Counted from the stretch's first letter, positions 12,560 through 24,698 are shown. The stretch: 64,000 nt of DNA from Lamellibrachia columna (GCA_963662155.1 OY759265.1:40821405-40885404); one strand, 5' to 3'. Program-made: numbers and translations. The notes: generated by a model from the sequence alone, not told the origin.

Positions 12560-14000
12560 GACATTTTAGAAATGAATTTTAGGAATTCTCTATGGAAACA
12601 ACAAACGTTCCCTCATACGGGGCATAACTAACACTGACAGATAGAGAATAAATTATCTGTTAACGTTTATGTTTAACAACAACTGGAAAACAAAAAATCT
12701 TCAAAAGTATTACTATTTATGTTTCTGTAAACCACACATAAGGCAATCCATCAAAAAAACTAACGATGCATCAGACACGGGCTGTTTTATTCACTGGAAA
12801 CGGAAACAATTAATGACAAAATGAAATATGCGGTAATTTCACAGAGGGTGTGTCGATTATTTCCAGAGAACAAATTTTATGAATCAGATAGAGTTAATGT
12901 CTTCGTGTACACCAACAACTACCTACATTTCTTTACATTTATTCAATGGAGCGTAATAAAAGCAGCCAAATATGGGCACCAACTGTGTGACGTGTTTTGT
13001 AAGCTAGATCGTTATTAGCTCTCATTGACTATGCTCATGAATAAATATGAAACAGAATGAATAGTGATTCAGCTTTCCAATGATACCATTTGTTCCTGTG
13101 TGAGGTACTGGTGACAGAAACGAAAATTGTTACTACAGAGTGATACCAAAATTGGCCAGAACACTTTTTGCACTGATCATGTGGGCCGAATTCGGCCCAA
13201 TGCCAATGGTCTCTCCCAGGGTTAAATAAGGATCCACACAGGATTCTCTTATTCATATGTAGTCAACTTAATTCTCCGGTATGGCCTAGCGCATCAGATA
13301 TAAATACAACATTGGTCCAATTTGAAAACCACTCAGTTGACAGAAGCCAGGTCATGATAATTGGCCCAATGGCCACTTATAATAATAATTTCTATAATGA
13401 AGGCACTTGCTACCACTCTCTTGTCAAATTTAATTTAAAACTAACAATGCAGCATTGGCATTAATAGGCAGCCTTCAACAATTTTATGAAATTTAGAAAA
13501 TTATACAATTCAGGCAGGAAAAAGAACAATTTAAAAAATTTAATTTTACGAAATTTAGAAAATTATACAATTCAGGCAGGAAAGATAACAATGTTAAACG
13601 TTTCATAAAGCACACCAACCTGAAAATTTAATGTAACCATTAAAACTAAGTGATGAAAAACTTGACATCGCCCACACTACGTGAGACAAGTTCTGCTCCC
13701 TTTTTTGCAGTGCAGCAAGAATGTGCTCTAAAATTTGTCACCCCATTCACAGATGTGTCAGTCATGCCGTGATTTATATCATGACCCGCGGTCACCATAC
13801 AAACGCCCGCAACCATTTTTTATGACCTCTTATATATGTACTGTTATGTTTGTGCATATTTCCCTGGTAAGCCGCTAAAAACGTTATACCCACCACATAC
13901 AGCTGTGTAAGGTGGCAGCTGTTACCACCATAAAAACTGAAGTCAGAGCTAACATAAAAACAAACTACTAAATTTCAAATTATGTTGTTGCGCACTAAGC
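12560..14000. other. Non-coding, with a 62-bp tandem duplication
   Basis: GAAATTTAGAAAATTATACA followed by ATTCAGGCAGGAAA occurs at 13488 and again at 13550, an offset of 62 bases. Nothing else was recognised. Short frames at 12821-13018 and 13035-13256 have no known features. Confidence 0.5.

Positions 14001-14081
<81 letters not shown>
14001..14081. repeat. (TA)n microsatellite
   Basis: About 80 bases of nearly pure TA dinucleotide repeat. It lies about 500 bases 3' of the end of the Penelope-like coding remnant on the minus strand. Confidence 0.97.
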
Positions 14082-14083
<2 letters not shown>

Positions 14084-14585
14084 GTGTACTAATTAAACTA
14101 CCAGAACTGTCTATGCTCATATACCAGACATTTTACCCTGCATACTTTAATTACAAGATATATATAGGTGTTATATTAACCAATAAAGCCTATGCAATAT
14201 GACCAGTGGCACCTGGATACCTTAAAAATATTAAAATACCTAAAGAACATCCACTGACCAAAAGTTTGCAGAATAATCATATTATATGTCAATGATAGGT
14301 GTACATCACTAATCTTTTGTGGCAAGTCACATGTTTGTGTGGCTGGTATGGTATGTTGACCCTCGAGTCGTTTCACTATGCGGGTCAAAATACCATCGGA
14401 CACTGGCCAAATCAACACAGCGACTCAAGTTTTGTTCTGTTATGGGGCAGCGTACATCCAGCAACTGATCCATTTTAAGTAAAAACACACGACTCGCAAA
14501 TTCTTTTTAGCGATGTACCTGACATTATGCGTTTTCTTAAAGATGCACGATAACTGCAGACCCATACACATCCTAGCAATTAAAA

Positions 14586-15425
14586 TTACACTACTTTAAA
14601 CAGCCTCGATTGGCTTAAACATTGATCAGTACACATAGCTAGTATTTCATTTTGGGTAGTGGTGGATTTCTCTCTGTGGATGTTAATCGCCTCCTTTATT
14701 TTTCTCCTGTGCCAGTTCTCCTCGTGGTCTAGAATATTAACTCCCTTCATAGAGCACTGATGGCCTGTGTTCAGTTTGTGTTCACTTATAGCTGATAGGG
14801 GTTGACAACAAGATAGATGTTCTTTGATCCTTGTGCCAAGTGTTCTGGCTGTTTCTCCTATGTAGTGTTGGTCACATTCTGGGCATTGTATGTCATATAC
14901 TACCCCACACTTTGCTGCCTTTGCTGTTCTGTCTTTTGAGTGTACCAACAGTGACCTCAGGGTGTTGATAGGTTTGTGGTAAATCAGGATGTTATAGGAC
15001 TTCAAAATCCTTGCTACTGGTTCTGATAGTTTACTAATGTAGGGCAGACCTATGGCATGTTGTCTTCTGCTGGTTTCTGTGGTGGTGTTCTCCTTCCTTC
15101 TCATTGGTTGCGTGGTGTTAAACATCCAAGTTTTGTAACCGTTTGCTTTCAGCACTTTCTTGATGTGGCCCACCTCTGTGTTCTTGTCCTCCTCTTCTGT
15201 TATCAGGTTTTCTGCCCTTTGGAGGAGTGTCCTGAACACTGATCGTTTGTGTTCTAGGTGGTGATTAGAATCCCAGTTCAAATATTGGTCCGCGTGGGTT
15301 GCTTTCCGATATATCTTGGTTGATCCATCATCTTTCATGCATATACATGTGTCTAGAAAGGCTAACGTATTGTCCTGTTCTGGTTCTACCGTGAACTTCT
15401 GTCTGCTGAAGAAGACTGCGAGATG
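14586..15425 (-). pseudogene. Penelope-like element: end of RT plus GIY-YIG endonuclease (5'-truncated)
   Basis: Read on the minus strand, a frame from about 15425 to the stop at 14586 encodes the C-terminal part of a Penelope-like retroelement protein. The part before the first ATG gives FFSRQKFTVEPEQDNTLAFL, then YRKATHADQYLNWDSNHH and LEHKRSVFRTLLQRAENL, the typical tail of the Penelope RT. The last ~115 residues form a GIY-YIG nuclease: GVVYDIQCPECDQHYIGET, then RTLGTRIKEHLSC with the arginine, a histidine-rich middle, and NWHRRKIKEAINI with the catalytic glutamate. The RT catalytic core is absent upstream, so this is a 5'-truncated copy, but the ~280-codon remnant has no stop or frameshift, suggesting a fairly young insertion. 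Confidence 0.9.
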
Positions 15426-16732
15426 CAGTTGAAATATACAGAACGAACACTAAGTTTCTTGACAGGTAATTATGCTTAATATTATGACATGATGTATCAC
15501 CAGAGATGTTATAGAACATTGGCAATAATTGGGAGGAAGTGGAGCAATAGAAGCTATCCCGCCTTGACAAGTCACCTATGTGGGCAAGTCTGACAGGCGC
15601 AGTTTATGGAAAATGACCTGCCAGATTGAGAAATGACCACATGTTCACAAACGACCTGCCCCTCTCTCTAAATGACTCTAATAGCAGGTGCCAGAACACA
15701 ATGTTGCATGTGTAGTAACAGTATAAATAGTTTGCCTGGTTGCACAGCTATTCATACAACATTCCTTTGATGTTCCGCCTGAGTACAAAAAGCCTACTGA
15801 GAGGTGGGAAGATTATTCGATACAAGTTACAATGACATTGGAAGTTTTATTATGCTTCACTAGCTGTTTAATTAGCGAACTGAAACACCGGAAGCGATCC
15901 TTTCAACCATAAATCCACGTTCGTTTAAAGGTAATTCCGTGTTGCCTGTCGCTATAAGGCTGACATTGTGAATGAAAATTGCCAATCTCTGTTACCCTCA
16001 ACATTTTTGCTTCAACCAATAACATCTTGTAACTCAATAGTAACGTGGCTCATGCCTTCATCTTCACCCCCACCCTCTTGTCCCCCCATATTTACAGCTT
16101 TTTGCTTCAGAGCCTTGTGACACATACGGAGGGGGGCAGGAAGAACCAGTAATTTCTTCCTGTAGACTATTGAAAAGATCTAGAATGGATGACTCAAATT
16201 CAGAGCATGCATTGCATACAGAATTCGACGAACTGAAATTACCTGCCTGCCTATTATGGGGCATTAAATTCACCTTGCATCACGTTTAACTGACTCATCG
16301 CTGGTGAAAGAAAACACCACGTAATGTGTTGGCACTTGACACATCTGGCAACGCTGATAGCTGTCAATGCAGTCGGGATCTCTGGTGCTCGAGGGAAAGT
16401 AAAAAATTTGAAATAAAACCCAAACTGCAAATACCAAACAGAATCTCTGAGCCACCAGGCATTCTGAACATTGTAGTTCCACGCAGAGATTCCCACACAC
16501 TTAGTACGTACCCTGAGGTTCTGACAAAGAAGTCGAACAAAACTTTCTTTGGAAAAAATAAACAAACTATGTGACAAATCTAGCAAGTTTACTTTCTGTA
16601 AGACAACGTTGCCCAAAAATAGTACGTCGTTTTTAGAGGGCTGCAACTTTTTAAGTTGATAATTTATAAATATAAATAAACAAACAAAATACAATTCTGA
16701 CACATAAAACATCAAGAAAAGAAGGTACTCAC
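15426..16732. other. Probable intron sequence of the Ig-receptor gene
   Basis: This stretch lies 3' (minus sense) of the Ig exon donor site. The open frame that runs on past the donor down to 16254 is intron read-through and shows no Ig-like or fibronectin residues. I see no second Ig exon here. Some CT/GA-rich sequence lies at 16070-16140. Confidence 0.5.
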
Positions 16733-17041
16733 CAGCAATTTGGAGCCTTGCTTTCCTACTTATAATAGCTCCTATATCATTGCGAGCAATACACTCGTAT
16801 GTGCCTTCATCGCTACGTCGAGGCTGCTTTTTTGCAATCACCCGTTTGATATAAAGTGAGCCATTGGAGAGTACCGACCTCCTGGCATCGTTCACTAATA
16901 GGCCATCCTTTAGCCATGCAATATTCACCGAGGCGGCATCCCCCGTCGCCGTACAGTTCAGCAACACAGCACTGTTGCGTACTACTATAACATCCTCTGG
17001 TTGTTTGAGAAACTCAAGTCCTGTTTCCAATGTCCCTATAC
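16733..17041 (-). CDS. Exon encoding first Ig domain of a DCC/neogenin/protogenin-family receptor
   Basis: The exon is bounded by an acceptor TTGTTTTTTCAG ending at 17042 and a donor GTGAGT starting at 16732; its 309 bases are in phase 1-1, the usual symmetry of extracellular Ig exons. The product shows an I-set-like Ig fold: LEFLKQPEDVIVVRNSAVLL, the first cysteine in LLNCTATG, tryptophan in IAWLKDG, SNGSLYIKRV, and the second cysteine in SDEGTYECIARNDIGAI, closing with SRKARLQIAG. This pattern (SNGSLYI, DEG-Y-C, G-I-SRKA-L) is that of Ig domain 1 in DCC/neogenin (netrin and RGM receptors, frazzled/UNC-40 in flies and worms) and in protogenin. Which member cannot be decided from one domain. 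The signal-peptide exon should lie at higher coordinates and Ig2 at lower ones; neither was found. Confidence 0.85.
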
Positions 17042-17099
17042 CTGAAAAAACAACAAAGCACCAGTATTATATTACGGTCATTCTACTGTAAATCTGTCA

Positions 17100-17430
17100 T
17101 AAGAATTTATCACAGCAAGTTGGTTTCTTTTGAAATGGTAAAAAAATTTTACGTGTAAATCTGTTGTTGTAATTTATCACAGCAAGTTACAGTTTCAGTC
17201 GAAATGGACAACAAATGTAATGTGTGGATCTTTTGTTGTAACTTATCACAGAAAGTTACAGTTTCGCTTCGAAAGGGTTAAAGAAAGTAAATATGTGAAT
17301 TCTTCCATGATTTTATCACAGCAACTTAGTTTCATTTTAAATTGTTTTAAAAGGTAAACATGTAATAATAATAATTCCTTTATCAAGGAATGTTTTATGT
17401 GCAGTAAGTTACAGTTTCATTTGTAACAGC
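17100..17430. repeat. 66-70-bp diverged tandem repeat beside the Ig exon
   Basis: TTATCACAG followed by CAAGTTACAGTTTC-like sequence recurs at about 17107, 17173, 17243 and 17312, with a partial copy near 17405. Units differ by point changes and indels, so the array is old. It lies in the intron just upstream (minus sense) of the Ig exon acceptor, leaving about 60 bases between the array and the exon. Confidence 0.75.
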
Positions 17431-20400
17431 TTGAACTAGCTCTCTTTTGGGAGCTTATAGATTATTTTATGAGTTGTTATGTTGACCTTGTTCTGTCATC
17501 AAGCAGGATCAGACGCAAGCATAACATTGCATTTGACTCTTTGGCTCAATTCCGACATACGTTATGTCCAGTTTGTACAGTGGCTACTTGAGTGTGCGTG
17601 ATATGTGCATATTTGCACTGACTAATTCGACTGGACCCAAACACCACGCCCTGACACCACTGTCACGCAAACACCAACACTCACGCACGCACAAGGAACC
17701 ATTGTCGATTCACACAGCAATCAAACGACAACAAACTTTTACACCCAGCAGATAATTCATTGTGGATTGTTGAAGCGCCAAAATGACCCGACCACAGCAC
17801 AGTCAAGACAATGTCACGAAAGCTGACAGAACTATGCTAATTGCAAATAGACAAAGGCCCAGTGAGCAATGTCTTAGGCCAGGTTGTACTTGAGCGGACC
17901 AACCGACAGGCTGGCTGCTTGAAGCAGACACTGGAATGCCATTATGTCCGGAGTGTGCAGTGACTACCTTGGTGTATCATAAGCCACAATGACCTGCAAG
18001 AGTTGTAGGTTACTAGGTGGACTTCTCACTTTACAACTATGTCCTTGCCCCAATTCTCAGTTGTTTTCCCCTCTCCTGTGCCAGGGTTAAATGTGTTTGA
18101 AATTTTAGTTGAGACTTGATAGATGTATTTGCCAAATGAGATATATTTATAGTTTTTGTCTTGTTGAAACTTGACAGATGTAGTGTATTTACCAAAACAG
18201 GTATATTTATTGTCTTTATTTCCTCACCACACATGACTGTTTCATCACAAAGCATACACAATATTCATTAACTACTTGAACCTAAATATTATAATGGAGG
18301 TAGAGCCTTTTTAACACTGGTTAATTGCCAGGGCAAAAAATCAGCCCGCGGTCCAATGCAAACATGCATTCATTCACCAGAAACCAATGCAATAATGTAA
18401 GGTATAAATGGAAAGCCCAATGATTCATCTTTATACTTCATAATTATTCCTAAATGGATTTAAACTCAGCTAATGAAAATCTAGCATTGAATTTTAAAGC
18501 ATATGTGGTATTTTAGGTGTAACATGTGGTATTGTAGGTATAACAAATTTGCCGATCTTACTATGCTCTGCATAGTAAATGTATTCACCCATTAATAAAA
18601 TCCAACCAGAGAACACATGGCATCAATGGATTAAGTTATTATTGACTTATTTGCCTAATTATATATTAATCAGCTGCCTTAATTCAGCTAATGACAATCA
18701 TGAATTGAAATAAGCATTATCGTTTGGGACCACTTCTTCAAAGGTTCTGGCAAATGCTGCCATTTTTTTATATTCTCACTTTAATATATATGTATGTATA
18801 TATATATATATATATGTATCTATATATATACACATATTATATATATATAATTATATAAGTTTGAATTATGATCATATTGTCGATCTACAGGTCCGCCGTC
18901 CCTATGTTTTTCGTTTGACATAACACTCAATCAGCACATCCCTAGATTCCTAGGTGTCTTTCTATTATAGACCTGCCACACTGTATGGATTCAATACAGA
19001 TTTTCAAGGAATAGTCAATACGGCTGTATCCCATTTGAATATAGATTTGTTTCAAATGGAAAAATCATAATCAAGTTCATCAAACAAATGACCAACTTAT
19101 GGCAAATATGCTTTATTTCTCCTCGAATATGTTTGATGCTAGGCAGATTTCCGACAAAAACTAGCGGATTAGTACATTTCGTAGCCTGACAGATGGCGAC
19201 ACTCAATAGACCAGTTAACCAAATAAAAAATGTCATACAGATTTATATGGCTTTATACAGAATTGTATGTCAAAAATGAGAGATAAAATAAAAGTGGCAG
19301 GTCGGCCTATATCTCTGGTTATGTGTGTAGCTAGCTGCTCTGTTTTAGTTCGATAGTAAGATGTTTACATCGGAAACTGCATCTTGTTCATAAATGATGG
19401 ATCATGATGGATTGATGTACAAGATTGATCTACAGTGTAATTAGGTATTCGGCTTATGAGCTCTTATTTCTTGACAAGGCACCTAGATCTGTCACGACAG
19501 CAAACCTTTGTGTTGACAATCAACCATATCAGGCATATCAACATCGAGACACAGAAAAAAAATGTTTTCACAGCAATTGCTGTCATTTTTTTACTGCATA
19601 TGTAAGCAGCAGGTGCTATGTTTGTTTATAGTGATATTCAGGTCTTGCGATGCTGCATGTTTGGAATCGTGCTTTTCCATTTATAGCTGCCACCAAACAA
19701 TGAACTATATAATAACAAATTACATAACCTTTTACAAATGTGTTATACTTTTGTGATTAGTAAAAAAAAAACGTTACAATAAAAATGCCCAGAACAGTAC
19801 TGCCCAAAACAGTCTTAGAATATGGCTCCAGTTACAAAAAAATGACACTATTTCAGGATGCATAGAAATCAAAGACTTGCACCATACAATCAACCTTCAA
19901 TGTTGCTGCATAACAGAGATATGCATTATCTGCTGTATTGGAATTTAAATGTTTGGTTAGAACTTGAACGACAATGAAAATGGTAACTCTTTATCATATT
20001 TAATTTGGAAAAGTTGGTAAAAGAAATTGTTAACTCCAAAATGATAAGCAGTGAGATATCATTTATATGTATTCACATAGCCAGATTATAGCCATAACCA
20101 AAACACAAAGTTTAAATACTGATATGACTTTCTTGCTTACAATTTTATTTTGTAAAAACTTCTATGTAGGCAGATAAATTTTACATATGGTGGGTCATAA
20201 TTGACCCGGAGCTCACTCTTCTACACAGATGACTTTCTTCTGACACCTTATCCTGCCTTGATGGGTCAGCACAGATGACATGAGTAAAAGGCGCAGGCTG
20301 GAGATGCCTGTGCCTCATCAACATCCTTGGCTTCATTACAGGCCATAACACCCAACAAAACTACATAAAAAACACCATCCATGTTCCCCTACCCCAACGG

Positions 20401-21150
20401 TATTGGGCAGACCCCAGCAGAGGGAGTGAATCAGCACTGACAAACCCTCAAAGGCAGTCTTGTTGATTACAACTTTACCACAGTTCGCCAGGTCATGCAT
20501 CAACCACCATTTATATAATTTACACTGACAGAAGCTGGTAGGTAGCACAATTGATGTACCACAGTGCCCTTTTTGCCTATATTTACCCCTCACAGCAGGG
20601 TATCCAATATTATACAGGCAGTGAATAGCTTTTACCCAATAGGTAGAATCCCAAAACCTAGAGATTTATAAATCATGAGCATTATTTCTGCATTTTAGCA
20701 GATAATCCACCACATTAGTACAACTATTTTGTTAACACTCTTATAAACTAAGGGGTCATCCAAGTATTATGCATGCAAATAAATGTTATATTTTGATATC
20801 GTTCACCCACTGCATAATACGCTGGAGAAAAGTTCAACTTCAGCGCAATCACCCCTGTTGCATGCTTAATATCAATGATTCCATCCCCAACGAGTAAAAA
20901 AAGTAAATGAAATGTTAATAAATGTCATGTTGTCACCAGTGAAACTCAGTTGCCTTCAACTGCAATTACATAAAAAAAGTTATCAAAACCATGTGGGAAG
21001 ATGGGTACAACCCTCATGGACTAATGAACAAACACAAACAGCAGTTGTCAGTAAACATCTAATCCATTAACAAAGGTGGGTGGGAAAACAAGGTGCAATC
21101 ACTCAACTTGACAGACAACCTTGTTATTTTTTTCAAACTGAAGTTTTTCA
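17431..21150. other. Non-coding stretch, probable intron or intergenic
   Basis: No exon is recognised. There is a diverged short duplication at 18090-18220 (GACTTGATAGATGTA and GACAGATGTAGTGTATTT words) and a TA-rich microsatellite at 18784-18862. Several 60-85 codon frames have no recognisable domains. Confidence 0.35.
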
Positions 21151-21827
21151 TTAACCCATTAGGCCCCAGGATTTTATTAAAACATGCCACCATGTTCCCA
21201 GGATTTCTGACAAATTTTGAGCGATTTTACCTCCTTGTGTTAAAAAATCTGTAGAAAAAACTATTCAATATTGACAATTACAAGTTGTGTTTATTTTGAA
21301 GAGTAGTAATTTCTCCACATGCATGTATACATAGAAATAGGATATATTGATAAAATGTTGACATTTAATCACAATTTGCAAAGACAAAATAGTACATTTG
21401 TTAAAACTTTGAAAGTTGCGACTGACATTTGACAATGATCCCATGCTATAACCCTATGCAACTCAGCGAAGAAAATGTAGCTATATGTGTTAGTTTTGCA
21501 CCACTGAAAACATTATCAAATTGTGATGGTTATGTGTGTTAGTGGGGTATGCGTTTTTGTGTTTGTACGCAGTAAAATTTATCATGACAAATATAGAAAT
21601 AAAAAATTTTGAGATAGCGTGAACAAAAACTGATGAAAATCAAGATTTCCGAAAGGGCAACACATGCACGTAACGAGCTGTTGTTGTTGCAAAATTTGGT
21701 AGCGTTTAGTTCAGTAGTTATTCGCCAGGATTTTTTTTAATCGAGGGTCCTCTATGCGGCCGGCGACGGCCGTTCCAGGACTGCACAGAGCGGCCGGCCG
21801 TGGCCGTTGTGGGGTCTAATTGGTTAA
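21151..21827. mobile_element. piggyBac-like non-autonomous element flanked by TTAA
   Basis: The left end is TTAA-CCCATTAGGCCCC (21151-21167) and the right end GGGGTCTAATTGG-TTAA (21811-21827). The 13-bp inverted repeats match at 11 of 13 positions and both sides carry TTAA, the hallmark target of piggyBac transposases. There is no transposase frame in the 677 bases. The right subterminal region (21755-21810) is strikingly GC-rich with CGGCCGGCGACGGCCG and CGGCCGGCCGTGGCCG words in an otherwise AT-rich element. A 48-bp internal block (21533-21580) is repeated outside at 22640-22687. Confidence 0.72.
21533..21580 (+). repeat. 48-bp block inside the piggyBac-like element, repeated at 22640
   Basis: The block starts TGTGTGTTAGTGGGGTA and ends TACGCAGTAAAATTT; the second copy at 22640-22687 differs at one base. 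Flanks of the two copies do not match. A second, mostly lost copy of the same transposon is the simplest explanation. Confidence 0.85.
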
Positions 21828-22083
21828 TAATTTTTTTCTACTGAAAATGGTATTTTCACAAACTGTTTACAACAAAATGAGTATAGGACCCAGGGTTGAT
21901 ATCCTGAATAAACAGTGTTTAACCATAACAAGGCAACAACCTGTCAGAACATTCAAAGTGCTCATCTGACTGTCCTGAACCTCTGCTCAGTGCATCTTGA
22001 TCCTGACCAAGGGAACAGATGCGACTTATCTTATTTGTCCTGACACTTAATAAAAATCTAATTATAGCTTCATAAAACTAGAC

Positions 22084-22300
22084 ATGGATATGAAGTTCTA
22101 TATGCCTCAAGACAACAAGTTCTATAGACGGATGCCTCATGGTAAGTTCTATAGACGGATGTCTCAAGACAACAAGTTCTATAGACGGATGCCTCATGGT
22201 AAGTTCTATAGACGGATGCCTCAAGACAACAAGTTCTATAGGCGGATGCCTCAAGACAACAAGTTCTATAGGCGGATGCCTTAAGACAACAAGTTGTAAT
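22084..22300 (+). repeat. 27/30-bp alternating tandem repeat
   Basis: About seven units built on AAGTTCTATAGACGGATG are followed either by CCTCATGGT (27-bp unit) or by CCTCAAGACAAC (30-bp unit). Both lengths are multiples of three, so a 66-codon frame stays open (repeats of KFYRRMP with QDN or HG linkers). No coding evidence beyond the open frame; the last units share a GACGG to GGCGG change, which points to local spread by unequal exchange. Confidence 0.85.
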
Positions 22301-22339
22301 CCAAGATAAACACTGTTGGTTTATACAGAATTGCTTGGG

Positions 22340-22580
22340 GGGGTGTACTTCTCAACTACCAGCAGGGAGGTAAGGGACTTTGTTCCAAAGCCTTGCATAG
22401 GGAGAAGAAAGGCTAAGTGGCACTGTGGTTGCGAGGTATAGCACACTAAGTGTGTATGATAAGTACTTCCTTGGAAGGTGCAGGAGCAGACATGGTACTA
22501 GATCAGAGCTGTGTAGACTGGGCCCCGTGGCACTGCTACAGTAGCACACGGGGTGATATAAGTGTGATATAATAATCAAC
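22340..22580 (-). pseudogene. Possible retroelement C-terminal remnant
   Basis: The minus-strand frame contains SPYARLWNKVPYLPAGS, similar to the R-WN-LP motif near the C-terminus of many non-LTR retrotransposon ORF2 proteins. The preceding region is compatible but not clearly related. This is suggestive only. Confidence 0.3.
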
Positions 22581-22639
22581 TATTCTCACACGACACTCTG
22601 GGTTATTGTTGTGATCTACACCTTACTGCACCACGCAAA

Positions 22640-22687
22640 TGTGTGTTAGTGGGGTACGCGTTTTTGTGTTTGTACGCAGTAAAATTT
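22640..22687 (+). repeat. Second copy of the 48-bp block
   Basis: One mismatch against 21533-21580 (GGGGTACGCG here, GGGGTATGCG there). No TTAA-flanked terminal repeats were found around it. Confidence 0.85.
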
Positions 22688-24470
22688 CTACTCGACTGTT
22701 AACATCAGCAACCCAAAAAACAACATTATTTTACCCCAATAATGAGCTTGTGCATAATGTCTTCTTAATTGAAAATAATGTTATGCATCATTCTTCTTAA
22801 ATCATTCCATCATTATTTTATGGACAACAACGTGTTAAGATAAAAATCATGTTATATGACGTCCTGAAAATGTAATTCAAATGGCAACTGGGTTTTTTTC
22901 TCGAGCTAACTTCTGCAGCAAAAATAAAAACAATTCAATATGTCATTTAACAAACCCCCAAATAACTGTTCTATTTATTTGGCCTGTGATAAGGTAAAAT
23001 ACAGCCGTTTGTTCAGTACTTGTCCCCAGAACCATCAGTCATGAGACTACATATCATTCTTGATTATCTCGTTAAAACCAATGCTAAAGTCAGACAATTC
23101 CATACGGGGCAAAAAAATTACAACAGGGTTTTAATAAAAACTGTATACTTTGCTTCGATTTTTTTCTTGTTACCAACTTGCAATAGTATTTTCATCAAAT
23201 CATACAATCTTGTCAACATCCACCGAACGAAACCTGCCCCGAACCTAGACGTCAGCCAGGTCCTTCTACAGCTTGTGACACGCCTGCAGCAGAGTCGGTC
23301 AACTACGGTAGACCATGCAATACGACTGAAATATTCAGTAGTTTCTTGAGAGGCAATAATGTGAACTTTCACGTCAGTACAATACAGTACAATTTTGTTT
23401 TCAAGAAAATCAACATGTCAACCCTGTCATATGTCGCCCAAAAGAACCAGGGTTTATCTTAGAAAGTACATGTGCAGCATAGGTGCCGAATCTATATGCC
23501 CTTTTTCTTTTCCCATTTTTTCACGGCACAAAAAATAATTGAAAATGGGTACCATCTCAAACTCAGGACTTTCTTAATTTGTCATGAACCTAGAATTACA
23601 ACAATGATCTGTCCCCACAACCTGCCCTACAGACTGTCCAAGAAACTATGTAGATTGTCCTGAGGAGGACAAGCCTGGTTCTAGGCTGCCTGCAGACATT
23701 GACTGATGAGGCCCTGCATCACTGGAGCGGAAGTAGCAATATCACATTACAAACTTACAAAGTTCTGCCGACAGGCAAGGCAGGTGACGTAGACCAGGCT
23801 GAAAATTTTGTTTTATTACCATAAAGCTATGCCAGCAATACACTTATAGTTTGACAACAATCAGAGACTTACTTATTTCAAACGTTCAGTAGAATTATTG
23901 TGTGCCTTTTTAAAGATGTGTATAGTTGTAACAGTCACAAAACAATAATAAAATTGTAAATAAAGGAGATATCCAAATAGGTGAAATTCCAAATACTTAA
24001 TTTGTGTGCATAAGATTTGTTATTTAATTTACTTAGACTTTGGAAATCACTCACCCAGTTAACAGTGATAATAACAGTATGTTTCTTATATAGTGCCCCA
24101 TCCATATAATTGTTCTAATCCCACATGCTAAAATGCAAACTTCAAAACACAGTGCCAACATTTTTTTTTTTTTTTTTATTGCAGGATTTTTAATTATATT
24201 TAGAGAAATTGTTGAGGGAATCCTTGTAGTTTAATTTAGAAGCAATATTCACTGCATAAAGGTTGGGAACTTGTTGTTTGATGTGAAAAATTTTAGTACT
24301 ACAGTCCTGATCTGCTGCGACCACTGCATTCTCAGTGAATATGTAAGAAAATTTACTGCATCACTTCAAGTCAGGGTTTCAGCAACAGAAATGTTTTTTT
24401 GAATAAGAATATTATATATATTCTGAAAGTATGATAATCAGCGAATAAAATGAGCTATATCATGTTACAT
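22688..24470. other. Non-coding stretch
   Basis: No recognised gene. Overlapping frames on both strands at 23020-23372 lack known motifs. A long T run lies at 24159-24177. Confidence 0.35.
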
Positions 24471-24554
24471 TTCATCGGCATGGTAACCAGCAATCCAAGA
24501 TGGCCGTGATTTTAACGTTTTGCAGTTGCTGAACACAGTTGTATAGTATTATAC

Positions 24555-24698
24555 CAATGTACAGTTCGCCAACATCATCGTTGCTACGATCGTGAACATC
24601 CGACAAAGATTCGTCGCTAAAACCATCAAATAACATGTCCAAAACACATGGTGGTAAATCACCAGTTGAAGTAATGCTGTCAGCCACTGCGGCCATCT
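24555..24698 (-). CDS. Candidate early coding exon, unknown protein
   Basis: On the minus strand an acceptor-like TTTTACAG is followed two bases later by an ATG (24696) opening MAAVADSITSTGDLPPCVLD and continuing with an acidic segment (FDGFSDESLSDVHDRSNDD). A possible donor GTATAA follows at 24554, leaving 47 codons plus one base. The composition looks protein-like: an N-terminal small/neutral stretch, then Ser/Asp-rich sequence, unlike random AT-rich frames nearby. The family is not recognised. The frame also runs past the donor to 24472, so the 3' edge is uncertain. Confidence 0.3.

Noticed and set aside
16254..16732. Extension of the Ig protein past the donor site as one 258-codon frame
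   Set aside because: The strong GTGAGT donor and loss of Ig-like pattern after RLQIAG show this is intron read-through.
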